A DNA stretch of 64,000 nucleotides from Ruminococcaceae bacterium Marseille-P2935 (GTDB lineage: Bacteria > Bacillota > Clostridia > Oscillospirales > Ruminococcaceae). The DNA lies in assembly GCA_900104565.1 (NCBI GenBank), contig LT629951.1:744650-808649 (forward strand). Reading direction: 5' to 3'. The notes below the pieces were generated by a model. That model searched no databases. It was given only the letters and a program-made list of their open reading frames with translations, and had not been told where the DNA came from. Of this stretch, positions 1 to 8,209 are shown in pieces (positions within the stretch are counted from its first letter, which is position 1; every line of letters begins with the position of its first letter). Both the position numbers and the translations under genes were made by a program.

Positions 1-810
1 AAATAGATAGCAGGCTACCAGAATAGAGAGAGGAAGACGCCAAACAAACTCCCACAGCCAGCGCCCAAGATGGTCTGTAATATTTCGCATCATTTGTTCA
101 AAAGCGCCGTCTGCCTGCATTAACAGACCAATAATAACCCCAAGCAGAGGAATTGAGATCAGGATGCCGATAAAGGTAAAAAGCAGCGTTTTGGATTTTG
201 AGCTTTTCTTTACATTTTCTTTTATAATTTTTCCTCCGCAGCCAAAGTTGCGGAAGGGGATGACAAAAATGTGATTGATCAAATCGCTGCCAAGATACTG
301 CCCAAGTTTTGGTTCCATGCGGGTCGATGCGATGCTTCCCACCCAATACACAGCCAGCAGCATTAAAAAAAGCAGGTTCAGCGTTTTTAGCATATTATTA
401 GCAATTACAGTAAAATTTGCGGCAGAAAACAGCATCAGGCATAATATGACAAAGCTGCTTCTGGCGGGGGGAATTCCTCTGTGGCGAAAATAGCACAGCG
501 CCAGCACACAAAAATATAGGGTGAATAAGGGTACCCCTATACCCAGGTGAAACCAGTTCACCAGCCAGATAAACAGGCACCCCCCCAGCAAGGTCAGCAG
601 TGCAAATAAAGTATCAATTCCATCAAATGGAACAGGGATAGATGGCTTCATTGGAGGAACAGCAAATATTGTGGACGGGGCAGCAGGCGCCTGGTCGGGG
701 GTTCCCCGTTGAGACGGACTTTGAAAAATTCCGGCATATGGGTTGTTCGGCTGAGAAGCATGACCCGGCTGATCAGCAGGTTGAATGTGGGGATTTATAG
801 GTTCATTCAT
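1..810 (-). CDS. DUF4173/DUF4153-like membrane protein, 3' part beyond window
   Basis: This reading frame starts at ATG 810 and stays open to the window edge, so the C-terminus is missing. The first ~55 residues are Pro/Gln/Ala-rich and look disordered; several membrane segments follow, from about residue 65 onward. A motif reading IPLLGVIIGLLMQADGAF resembles the conserved loop of DUF4173 proteins (family knowledge). The start codon overlaps the stop of the upstream XRE regulator gene (ATGAATGA), which suggests translational coupling. With the upstream DUF2975 gene it forms a three-gene unit, probably a regulated membrane module. Its biochemical function is unknown. Fairly sure of the gene, moderately sure of the family. 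Confidence 0.72.
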   Translation of the reverse strand, partial: MNEPINPHIQPADQPGHASQPNNPYAGIFQSPSQRGTPDQAPAAPSTIFAVPPMKPSIPVPFDGIDTLFALLTLLGGCLFIWLVNWFHLGIGVPLFTLYFCVLALCYFRHRGIPPARSSFVILCLMLFSAANFTVIANNMLKTLNLLFLMLLAVYWVGSIASTRMEPKLGQYLGSDLINHIFVIPFRNFGCGGKIIKENVKKSSKSKTLLFTFIGILISIPLLGVIIGLLMQADGAFEQMMRNITDHLGRWLWEFVWRLPLSILVACYLF

Positions 811-1030
811 CTTTTGTGCTCCTTTCCTGTTCCAGATATTCCAAAATGTCTGCCGGCTGGCAGTTTAGCTCCCGGCAGATGGCTTCCAAGGTGGAAAAAC
901 GGATTGCTTTTGCCCGGTTATTTTTTAAGATAGACAGGTTAGCCGGAGTAATACCCACCCGTTCGGCCAGTTCACCGGCCGATATTTTCCTTTTGGCCAT
1001 CATAACGTCTAAATTTACAAGTATCGGCAT
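803..1030 (-). CDS. Small XRE-family HTH transcriptional regulator (YozG-like)
   Basis: A 75-residue protein made almost entirely of one helix-turn-helix domain (residues ~12-66; AGELAERVGITPANLSIL is the HTH core). Start ATG 1030 is preceded by AAGGAGG at good spacing. Tiny XRE regulators of this type are regularly paired with DUF2975 membrane proteins (B. subtilis yozG-yoaS), and here the DUF2975 gene lies 10 bp upstream in the same direction. It probably controls its own operon. The 3' end overlaps the next gene by 8 bp. Confidence 0.88.
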   Translation of the reverse strand: MPILVNLDVMMAKRKISAGELAERVGITPANLSILKNNRAKAIRFSTLEAICRELNCQPADILEYLEQERSTKDE

Positions 1031-1040
1031 GGCGCCCTCC

Positions 1041-1487
1041 TTAAATGGTAAAATCGTTTTCCTGCTTTATTTCCAGAGCCTGTTCAAATACATTTTTTAT
1101 TACTCGCAGAATCAGCCCAAAAAATGAACATGCAATGGCGACTAGCAAAAAAGGCAGATAAAAAAAGCCGGAGGTCAGCGTAATCATTCCGGCGGCAAAA
1201 CAGCACCAGGAAATCATACGCAGTAAACGAATATTTTCTTCGGTAAACACCTTACCAGAACGAATACGGCGCAGAAGCCGGTGTAGTGAGAAAAGCAGTA
1301 TTGCCGCCGGAATGCAGCACAGGTAGACAGTGGCAACAATTGGAATGTGTACAGGCCTCATAGCGGGGCGCATGCCCAAGTACCAGTTGACTAAAAAGGG
1401 AGCAGTGCAGAGGACTACCCCCAATAGCCCCAAAAATAACCGGGTGCAAAACAAGGATAAAGTAAGTGATCTGGAATGATTCCACAT
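1041..1487 (-). CDS. DUF2975 family membrane protein
   Basis: A 148-residue protein with four predicted membrane segments (about residues 8-30, 46-66, 88-108, 112-132) and the short motif SGKVFTEENIRLLR between segments 2 and 3, typical of DUF2975. Start ATG 1487 follows TTGGAGGAAG. It is the first gene of the minus-strand unit with the XRE regulator 10 bp downstream. The family is thought to work with its partner HTH protein, possibly as a membrane sensor or anti-regulator, but no activity is established. Confidence 0.85.
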   Translation of the reverse strand: MWNHSRSLTLSLFCTRLFLGLLGVVLCTAPFLVNWYLGMRPAMRPVHIPIVATVYLCCIPAAILLFSLHRLLRRIRSGKVFTEENIRLLRMISWCCFAAGMITLTSGFFYLPFLLVAIACSFFGLILRVIKNVFEQALEIKQENDFTI

Positions 1488-1838
1488 GACGTCTCTTCCT
1501 CCAATTCGGTGATGATTTCATTTGAGATTAGTTTAACACGGGTCATATTGAAATACAATATTTTTTTATTGAATAACAATATATTTTAATCGAATTGTAA
1601 TATGTTAGACAGGAAATTGCAAAAAGATGTAAACAGCTGTTCACAGTTTGTTGTGGAAAATAACAGAAAGATATGGTAACATAAAAATGGTTTTTGGGCA
1701 GACAGGATTTACCGGTGTATTTATCAGCTGCTTTGAAAGGGCAATGACGCAAGTAGCCAATAGGCCTTAACCCTATCGGCTCCTGATTTTGTAAAAATGC
1801 TTTTATCCAATACTCAAGTGACAGAATGGAGTATACCT
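1488..1838. promoter_or_regulatory. Divergent intergenic region with AT-rich repeats and candidate promoters
   Basis: No gene is seen here. For the minus-strand unit a weak promoter can be drawn: TTGTAT (1558-1553), 16 bp, TTAAAC (1536-1531). Just upstream, 1553-1602 holds CAATAT twice on the plus strand and once inverted (TTGTAATATG), a plausible operator cluster for the small XRE regulator. For pepT, TTGTTG (1648-1653), 18 bp, TATGGT (1672-1677) is a weak candidate. These are by-eye assignments. Confidence 0.35.
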
Positions 1839-3083
1839 ATGAAAAATGTACAAGACCGGTTTTTAGAATATATTCAGTATGATACCCAGTCCATACCCGA
1901 TTGTGAGTGTATTCCCAGCACCGAAAAGCAAAAGCTGCTGGGGGCAAGGCTGGTAAACGAAATGCTGAGCATGGGGATGGAAAACGCCCACATGGACGGA
2001 AAAGGCTATGTTTATGGGTATCTTTCTGCAACGCCGGGGTATGAACAGGCGCCGGTGCTGGGGCTGATTGCCCACATGGACACCTCGCCGGATCTTTCCG
2101 GGAAGAATGTAAAGGCCCGGGTAGTGACAAACTACCATGGAGAAGATATTACCCTGAACCGGGAGCAGGATATTGTTTTAAAGGTGTCCGATTTTCCTCA
2201 AATTACAAAGTATGAGGGCGAAGACCTGATTGTAACCGATGGCACCACTCTGTTGGGGGCAGACGATAAAGCCGGCATAGCCGAAATTATGACGGCTATG
2301 GAGCAGCTTTTAAAAAGCGGCCGCCCTCATGGGAAAATATGTGTTGGCTTTACCCCTGATGAAGAGATTGGCCGCGGCGCCGATTTTTTTGATATAAAAA
2401 ATTTTGGGGCCGATTTTGCCTATACGGTAGATGGCGGAGAAGCAGGCGAAATTGAGTTCGAAAACTTTAATGCGGCTTCGGCAAAAATTACCATCCGCGG
2501 GGTTAATATTCATCCCGGCATGGCAAAAGATAAAATGATTAACTCCTTGTTGATTGCTATGGAGGTGCAGTCTCTGCTCCCCGAGATGGAAACCCCCGCC
2601 CATACAGAAGGCTATGAGGGATTTTGCCATTTAAACAAAATGGAAGGAACCGTAGAACGTACCCATATGCATTATATTCTGCGGGACCACAATATGGACA
2701 AACTGGAACAGAAAAAGGAGCGCATGCTGCAGATTGCTTCCAAACTGAATGAAAAATACGGCCGTGGAACAGTAACCCTGGAACTGCAGGATTCTTATTA
2801 CAATATGAAGGAAAAAATTCTGCCCCATTATCATCTGGTGGAAAATGCCTGTACGGCGATACAATCGGTGGGGTTAAAACCTAAGGTGATCCCGATTCGC
2901 GGAGGAACTGACGGGGCGCGCCTTTCCTTTATGGGTCTACCCTGCCCCAACCTGGGTACAGGCGGGCACAATGCTCATGGTAAGTTTGAGTATATTTCAG
3001 TGAATTCTATGGAAAAAACAGTAAGCATTCTTTTGAAAATTTTGGATTTGTATAGCAAAATAGATCTAAAAAAGATAAAGTGA
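1839..3083 (+). CDS. pepT: Peptidase T (tripeptide aminopeptidase)
   Basis: A zinc-dependent M20 aminopeptidase that removes N-terminal residues from tripeptides in the cytoplasm. The ATG at 1839 is chosen because GGAG sits 7 nt upstream; an in-frame ATG at 1797 lacks a ribosome binding site. At 414 residues it matches the ~408-residue family. The metal ligands and catalytic residues are visible: H79 and D81 in HMDTSPD, D142 in LLGADDKAG, E175/E176 in TPDEEIGRG, D198 in YTVDGGEAG, and the late His in GTGGHNAHGKFEYI. The cyclophilin gene follows 10 bp later in the same direction, so they are probably co-transcribed. Confidence 0.96.
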   Translation: MKNVQDRFLEYIQYDTQSIPDCECIPSTEKQKLLGARLVNEMLSMGMENAHMDGKGYVYGYLSATPGYEQAPVLGLIAHMDTSPDLSGKNVKARVVTNYHGEDITLNREQDIVLKVSDFPQITKYEGEDLIVTDGTTLLGADDKAGIAEIMTAMEQLLKSGRPHGKICVGFTPDEEIGRGADFFDIKNFGADFAYTVDGGEAGEIEFENFNAASAKITIRGVNIHPGMAKDKMINSLLIAMEVQSLLPEMETPAHTEGYEGFCHLNKMEGTVERTHMHYILRDHNMDKLEQKKERMLQIASKLNEKYGRGTVTLELQDSYYNMKEKILPHYHLVENACTAIQSVGLKPKVIPIRGGTDGARLSFMGLPCPNLGTGGHNAHGKFEYISVNSMEKTVSILLKILDLYSKIDLKKIK

Positions 3084-3093
3084 GGTAAATCAG

Positions 3094-3612
3094 ATGAAAA
3101 ACCCAGTGGTAACCTTTGAAATGGAAAACGGAAATCGAATCGTTGCGGAGCTCTACCCTGAAATTGCTCCCAATACAGTAAACAACTTTATCTCTTTGGT
3201 GAAAAAAGGCTTTTATAATGGCGTAATCTTTCACCGCGTCATTCCGTCTTTTATGATCCAGGGCGGCGACCCGGAGGGAACCGGTATGGGCGGCCCAGAT
3301 TACAGCATTCGCGGTGAATTTAAAGCAAACGGTTTTGCCAATGATTTAAAACATTCCCGCGGGGTGCTTTCTATGGCGCGTTCCATGAACCCCAACAGCG
3401 CTGGTTCCCAGTTTTTCATTATGGTAGAGGACGCCCCGCACCTGGATGGGCAGTATGCCGCTTTTGGCAAAGTGACTGAAGGTATGGAAGAAGCAGACCG
3501 GATTGTTTTAACAAAACGGGATTATAATGACCGTCCATTGACCGAGCAGAAGATAAAAACAGCAACAGTAGAGACCTTTGGGGAAGAGTACCCGGAACCA
3601 GAGACCCTGTAA
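3094..3612 (+). CDS. Cyclophilin-type peptidyl-prolyl cis-trans isomerase
   Basis: A 172-residue single-domain cyclophilin without signal peptide, hence cytoplasmic. It catalyses cis/trans isomerisation of Xaa-Pro bonds. Family motifs are clear: FHRVIPSFMIQGGDPEGTGMGG (Arg/Phe active-site segment) and SAGSQFFIM with ALDGQYAAFGKV-like C-terminal part (here HLDGQYAAFGKV). ATG 3094 is preceded by GTGAGGTAAATC, a modest site. It is followed at once by a strong terminator, so pepT and this gene form a short unit. Confidence 0.95.
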   Translation: MKNPVVTFEMENGNRIVAELYPEIAPNTVNNFISLVKKGFYNGVIFHRVIPSFMIQGGDPEGTGMGGPDYSIRGEFKANGFANDLKHSRGVLSMARSMNPNSAGSQFFIMVEDAPHLDGQYAAFGKVTEGMEEADRIVLTKRDYNDRPLTEQKIKTATVETFGEEYPEPETL

Positions 3613-3618
3613 ATGGAA

Positions 3619-3642
3619 AGAGCGCTCAGGCGCTCTTTTTCT
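3619..3642 (+). terminator. Rho-independent terminator after the cyclophilin gene
   Basis: Perfect 7-bp stem AGAGCGC (3619-3625) / GCGCTCT (3630-3636) with loop TCAG and a T-rich tail. Confidence 0.9.
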
Positions 3643-3670
3643 TGACACCATATGGCAAACTACGTACAAT
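3642..3670 (+). promoter_or_regulatory. Strong sigma-A promoter of the xpaC-telA operon
   Basis: TTGACA (3642-3647), 17 bp, TACAAT (3665-3670). It begins inside the tail of the preceding terminator. The resulting 5' leader to the GTG start at 3862 is about 185 nt. Confidence 0.85.
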
Positions 3671-3861
3671 AATACTGTATTTATTTTAATTATGAATCAG
3701 ATGGATGATGTTTTCCACACAGCACTTTCTGCCGTACCGCCATAGGGGGAAAAAGACGTTTGTTTTCATAAGGCAGAAAATGTTGTGCAGAAAAAGCCCG
3801 GAATATGGGGTGGCAGGCCCCATGGCGCCATATGATGCGGAATGAAAGCGAGGGAATACAG

Positions 3862-4539
3862 GTGCAACAGACACAACCAGAAACACCAGTGCAGAAGCGT
3901 CAGCGTTCTCCTTGGTGCTATTATATCACAGGGGCGGTATGGGTGCTTTATGCATTGGCCCTTCCCTTATACCGCTGGTATCATTTCCTTATTGCTGCGG
4001 CAGTTTCGGCAGCAGCGTTTCTGCTTGCTGACCGGCTGCTGCCGGCTAAGATGGTACAGGTGCAGCAGTCTATGCCCAAGCCAGATACCGGTGACAGCCA
4101 GGTGGATATGCTGATTCGCGAAGGACGGGCAGCCATTGCAAAAATGAAGGAGTATAACGGGGCCATTCCTGACCCGGAGATTACCGCAAGCATACATAGG
4201 CTGGAAGAAATTACTGGAAAGATTTTAGATTACATTGCACAAAAACCTGAAGAAGCCCCAAAAATTCGCAAATTTATGAATTATTACCTGCCAACTACCC
4301 TAAAACTGCTGAACTATTATCAGCTTATGCTGAAGCAGCAGGTACAGGGGGAAAATATAACCCAGTCGATGGAGCACATTGAGCAGAGCATGCACTCTAT
4401 TGTGGCGGCATTTGAAAAGCAGCTGGACAACCTCTTCCAGGATGAAGCACTGGATATCTCTACAGATATTACTGTGATGGAGGGGATGCTGGCCCAGGAA
4501 GGGCTGTCCGGCAGTGAGTTTGAATGGAAGGTCAAATAA
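3862..4539 (+). CDS. XpaC-like protein (5-bromo-4-chloroindolyl phosphate hydrolysis family)
   Basis: I start this gene at GTG 3862 because AGGGA lies 6 nt upstream; longer in-frame starts (3805, 3832, 3835) have no clear site. The 225-residue product has a Gln/Pro-rich cytoplasmic N-terminus, two membrane segments near residues 22-55, then a soluble helical part with DMLIREGRAAIAKMKE, as in XpaC relatives. Despite the historical family name a hydrolase activity is not established. The next gene encodes TelA; the pair xpaC-yaaN (telA) is also found in B. subtilis, which supports the call. Confidence 0.8.
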   Translation: MQQTQPETPVQKRQRSPWCYYITGAVWVLYALALPLYRWYHFLIAAAVSAAAFLLADRLLPAKMVQVQQSMPKPDTGDSQVDMLIREGRAAIAKMKEYNGAIPDPEITASIHRLEEITGKILDYIAQKPEEAPKIRKFMNYYLPTTLKLLNYYQLMLKQQVQGENITQSMEHIEQSMHSIVAAFEKQLDNLFQDEALDISTDITVMEGMLAQEGLSGSEFEWKVK

Positions 4540-4620
4540 GTTCCAGTTTAAAAGACAAACTATTTGAGGTTTAATCAGTGAATGGCAAATTGCAAATAAA
4601 CAAGCAGGAGGTAGAGCAAA

Positions 4621-5796
4621 ATGGCAGATATTAACGAAAAACCAATGCTGACCCTGGATACTCAGGAGCAGCCTATTCCAACCCTGACCCTAGACCCCAT
4701 TGCAGACGAGCAGGAGGCACTGGCCAAAGCAAAACAGCCGGAGGCAGAACCTGTAAAGCTGGATGAAAGCACACTCAGTGAGGAAGAACGCAAAGCGGTG
4801 CAGGAATTTGCTGATAAATTTGATATTTCCAACACCAATGTGATTCTGCAGTATGGTTCGGCCTCTCAAAAAAAGATTGCGGCCTTCTCGGAAAGTGCTT
4901 TAAGCAACGTAAGAACCAAGGACCTTGGTGAAGTTGGCAATATGATTACCAGCCTTGTTGGAGAACTGAAGGGCTTTACCATAGAGGAAGAAGAGAAAAA
5001 AGGGCTATTTGGGCTGTTTAAAAAAGCGGGCAACCAGTTAGTAACCTTAAAAGCCCGGTATGATAAAGCCGAAAACAATGTGGATAAAATCTGCAATGTG
5101 TTGGAGGACCACCAGGTACAGCTGTTAAAAGATGTTGCTATGCTGGACAAAATGTATGAGCTGAACCTGGTATATTTTAAAGAACTAGCTATGTATATTA
5201 TAGCCGGCAAAAAGAAGCTGAGCCAGGTAAGGGAGGAGCAGCTTCCCGGACTAGTGGAAAAAGCAAAACAGTCGGGTTTGCCCGAAGATGCACAGGCAGC
5301 CAAAGATTTGAGCGATTTGTGCGATCGGTTTGAAAAAAAGCTTCATGATTTGGAGCTGACCCGTATGGTATCCATTCAAATGGCGCCGCAGATTCGACTG
5401 GTACAGGGCAGCGATACCCTAATGGTAGAAAAAATTCAATCTACCCTGGTCAATACCATTCCTTTATGGAAAAGCCAGATGGTTTTGGCATTGGGGATTG
5501 CCCACTCGCGCCAGGCTATGGAGGCACAGCGTGAGGTTACCGATATGACCAACGACCTGCTGCGCAAAAACGCCGAGACGCTGAAGATGGGAACCATTGA
5601 GACAGCCAAGGAATCGGAGCGCGGTATTGTAGATATTGAAACATTAAAAGCGACCAACCAGTCGCTGATTACCACCTTGGATGAGGTGCTTAAAATTCAA
5701 AACGAAGGCCGTCAAAAACGCCGGGCAGCAGAACAGGAGCTGGGCCGGATTGAAGGTGAGCTGAAACAAAAGTTACTGGAGATTCACCAGGCATAA
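4621..5796 (+). CDS. TelA family protein (toxic anion resistance, YaaN-like)
   Basis: A 391-residue, strongly helical cytoplasmic protein. After a variable acidic N-terminus (~1-55) comes the conserved core with KKGLFGLFKKAGNQL, the long segment with LVTLKARYDKAENNVDKIC, and the C-terminal ETLKMGTIETAKESERGIVDIETLKATN region typical of TelA. ATG 4621 follows AGGAGG at good spacing. Members have been linked to resistance to tellurite and to envelope-active agents, but the molecular role is unclear. It lies in an operon with xpaC, lemA and a TPM-domain gene. Confidence 0.92.
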   Translation: MADINEKPMLTLDTQEQPIPTLTLDPIADEQEALAKAKQPEAEPVKLDESTLSEEERKAVQEFADKFDISNTNVILQYGSASQKKIAAFSESALSNVRTKDLGEVGNMITSLVGELKGFTIEEEEKKGLFGLFKKAGNQLVTLKARYDKAENNVDKICNVLEDHQVQLLKDVAMLDKMYELNLVYFKELAMYIIAGKKKLSQVREEQLPGLVEKAKQSGLPEDAQAAKDLSDLCDRFEKKLHDLELTRMVSIQMAPQIRLVQGSDTLMVEKIQSTLVNTIPLWKSQMVLALGIAHSRQAMEAQREVTDMTNDLLRKNAETLKMGTIETAKESERGIVDIETLKATNQSLITTLDEVLKIQNEGRQKRRAAEQELGRIEGELKQKLLEIHQA

Positions 5797-5832
5797 ACTC
5801 TGCTGCATAAACTGGGAAGGAGGCGAGGAAGA

Positions 5833-6381
5833 TTGCAGTTGTTAAAAAAACCAAAGATAGCCGTTGCAGCTATGATCCTTATGATTTTATGTTCTGCCAT
5901 ATTTGGTAATTATCGTTCGTTGCTTCAGCTTTCCCATAAGGTGGAGGCAGTATTTTACCAGGGAGAACAAGGTGACGGGCTTGGAATTCAAAATGATTTG
6001 GAAAAACGGATTGACTTGGCCTATAATATGGTTACCATTGCCCGAAAATATTTGCCCGAAAGTGATCAGGCTTTAAACGGTGCGTTAATCGCACGGGAGA
6101 CACTCTTGCAGGCCAAGAGCCCCGCAGAAAAGTATAAGGCAAATCAAAGGCTGACTGAGGCCACCACCGACCTTTCTGCCAAATTGGCGGAACTGAAGCT
6201 TTCTGCTACGGATGAACGTTATCGGGCCAGTCTGTATCAGGACTTATCTTCCCGCAACAGTATTATGAGCCATGACAACTATAATAATGTTGCAGAGGAT
6301 TTTAACCAGGTACTTCGGTCCTTCCCGTCCAATGTAATAAACCTGGTGTTTCGGGTAGAACCAGCCGAACTTTACCAATGA
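5833..6381 (+). CDS. LemA family membrane protein
   Basis: A 182-residue protein with one N-terminal membrane segment (about residues 8-28) followed by a helical extracytoplasmic domain. Motifs such as DLEKRIDLAYNMVTIARKY and YNNVAEDFNQVLRSFPSNVI are hallmark LemA sequences. The start is TTG 5833, supported by an AAGGAGG site 9 nt upstream; no better ATG exists. LemA proteins very often sit beside TPM-domain (YgcG-like) proteins, as here (17-nt gap). Function is not established; an envelope role is inferred. Confidence 0.9.
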   Translation: MQLLKKPKIAVAAMILMILCSAIFGNYRSLLQLSHKVEAVFYQGEQGDGLGIQNDLEKRIDLAYNMVTIARKYLPESDQALNGALIARETLLQAKSPAEKYKANQRLTEATTDLSAKLAELKLSATDERYRASLYQDLSSRNSIMSHDNYNNVAEDFNQVLRSFPSNVINLVFRVEPAELYQ

Positions 6382-6397
6382 TTTGAGGAGATATGCC

Positions 6398-7423
6398 ATG
6401 ACGATACAACAAGGCAGCAAACAAATTCGGGCGGGAGCCGCACTGATTGGTATGCTGTTGCTGCTTAGCATGTTTGCCATGACAGCCATGGCAGCGATTC
6501 AGGTGCCAGAGCCGGCAGAACTTTTTTATGTAGCTGATTATGCTGACGTACTCAGTGCAGATACGGTGAGCCATATTGTTTCTCAAAACGACGCTTTATA
6601 TGACGCTACCGGTGCACAAATTGTTGTTGCTACAGTTGATTTTTTAGACGGGCATGATATTGAAGAATATGCCTGGAAGATGTTTAATGAATGGGGAGTG
6701 GGCTCCAAAGAAAAAAATAATGGAGTGCTGCTGCTTTTGGCAATTGGGGAAGACAACTACTGGGCAGTGCAGGGAAAAGGTTTGGAAGATATTCTGACCA
6801 GCGGTGACCTGGGGGACCTTTTGTATGATTACCTGGAAGAAGATTTTGCCAACCAGGATTATGATGCAGGCGTTTATAAGGTATTTGATGCAATGTTGCA
6901 GCGGTTGCAGCGCTACTATGGGATCGGCGAAACTGATTCCAGCCAGCCGATTATTTTACCGCCGGCTGGTGGTACGGTAGACCCTATTCCACCCAGCGAG
7001 CATTCGGGAGTTGGGTTTTTTCGCATTTTTCCGGTTATCTTGATTGTAATAGTTGTAGTTCTGGTAATTGTTTTAAGTGCCTTGGCACCAGTGCGCAGGC
7101 GCCCCTATTATGGCCCTACCTATTACCCAAGGCGGGGATTTTACCCACGGCGCCGCAGGCCGCCATTTATGGGGCCGCCTCCACCGCCTGGAGGCGGTAT
7201 GCATCCGCCCCATTCCGGTGATACTCCTCCGTTTCATGGTGGAGATATATTCGGAGACTTTTTTGGCGGCGGAGGTTCGACACGGGGCGGCGGAGCAGGA
7301 AGATCGTCTTTTTCGGGTTCTTCTCGGAGTTCTTCCCGCAGCTCAGGCCGAAGTTCCAGTTTCGGCAGCCGGAGCGGAGGGGGAGGTTCCTCCCGGGGCG
7401 GCGGAGCAGGACGCAGAAGATGA
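6398..7423 (+). CDS. TPM-domain (YgcG family) membrane protein with Gly/Ser/Arg-rich tail
   Basis: ATG 6398 is preceded by TGAGGAGA at 7-nt spacing. The 341-residue product has a signal/anchor segment (~residues 14-33), a TPM domain (~40-170, with YVADYADVLS and EYAWKMFNEWGVGSKEKNNGVLLLLA), a second membrane segment (~212-232), then a Pro-rich stretch and a low-complexity tail rich in Gly, Ser and Arg ending in GGGAGRRR. This is the usual LemA partner architecture. It is the last gene of the xpaC-telA-lemA-TPM operon and is followed by a terminator. Confidence 0.9.
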   Translation: MTIQQGSKQIRAGAALIGMLLLLSMFAMTAMAAIQVPEPAELFYVADYADVLSADTVSHIVSQNDALYDATGAQIVVATVDFLDGHDIEEYAWKMFNEWGVGSKEKNNGVLLLLAIGEDNYWAVQGKGLEDILTSGDLGDLLYDYLEEDFANQDYDAGVYKVFDAMLQRLQRYYGIGETDSSQPIILPPAGGTVDPIPPSEHSGVGFFRIFPVILIVIVVVLVIVLSALAPVRRRPYYGPTYYPRRGFYPRRRRPPFMGPPPPPGGGMHPPHSGDTPPFHGGDIFGDFFGGGGSTRGGGAGRSSFSGSSRSSSRSSGRSSSFGSRSGGGGSSRGGGAGRRR

Positions 7424-7469
7424 CCAGGTTCCCTGCCCCAAGCGGACAGAATTTATAAGAAAAATTTTT

Positions 7470-7505
7470 ACAGCGGCAAGGCGAAAGCCCTGCCGCTGTT
7501 TTTGT
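7470..7505 (+). terminator. Terminator of the xpaC-telA-lemA-TPM operon
   Basis: Stem ACAGCGGCA (7470-7478) / TGCCGCTGT (7491-7499), extended by GG/CC inside, followed by a run of T. Confidence 0.9.
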
Positions 7506-7506
7506 A

Positions 7507-8092
7507 TAAAGAAAACCACGCGATAGTTGCGTGGTTCAAAGGAGCTTAAGCGTTACATATATAAAGAAAACACCTTGAAGTAATTGTACCTAAATATTGT
7601 CGGCAAGTATTTTTCAATGAGAAACGTGAAGATATGCGAGAGATGCTGAGAACGCTGTGTCAGTGGAAAGGCGTGGAAATTATTGAGGGAGAAATCTGCT
7701 CCGATCACGTGTATTTACTGCTTAGCACCCCACCCCAGATGAGAGTTTCGGGGTTTATGGGTTACCTAAAGGGGAAAAGCAGCTTGATGATATTTCAGAA
7801 ATATGGGAACATGAAATTTGCATACCGAAACCGCAAATTTTGGTGTAAAGGCTACTACGTGGACACAGTGGGAAAAAATACAAAAGCAATAAAAGAGTAT
7901 ATAGCAGATCAGTTAAAAAGAGATCAAGAAGCTGACCAGTTAAGTATTTACGATCCGAGAGACCTGTTTACGGGTAGCAAGTAACAAACTTGTGCAAAAG
8001 TCAGACCGTTATGCGTCTTGAGATGCTGCCAGTAACATAGGGCTTTGCCCGCATATGAAAAACCCCCGGCTTAGCCGGGGGATATTTATTGT
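7507..8092 (+). mobile_element. Degenerate IS200/IS605-type insertion element (copy A)
   Basis: A transposase remnant is flanked by two imperfect palindromes, as in IS200-like elements, which lack terminal inverted repeats. The left hairpin is AACCACGC / GCGTGGTT (about 7513-7535). The right hairpin is CCCCCGGC-TTA-GCCGGGGG (about 8065-8083). The ~60 bp before the right hairpin match the two short elements at 14302-14508 and 31671-31912 in order of motifs and stem positions. Exact ends are not proven. Confidence 0.72.
7565..7984 (+). pseudogene. tnpA: IS200-like Y1 transposase TnpA, N-terminally broken
   Basis: The frame is open from 7565 (R-K-H-L-E-V-I-V-P-K-Y...) to 7984 but the only ATG is internal at 7634, and an in-frame TAA stands at 7562. 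Another frame just upstream reads S-L-S-V-T, resembling the lost family start S-L-S-H-T, so a frameshift is likely. The catalytic Tyr and helper Gln survive in EYIADQ. The HUH metal motif reads H-V-Y in CSDHVYLLLS instead of H-V-H, so one metal-binding His appears lost. I judge it inactive. Confidence 0.72.
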
Positions 8093-8209
8093 TTTGCTGA
8101 TGTAGCTACGAGATGTATCGGTGTACCTTTGATTGCTGCCATGACTTTTGATCTGAATATAAATTAATATTAAATAAAAAATATACAAAATGTAATTTAT
8201 TTCGCAGCT

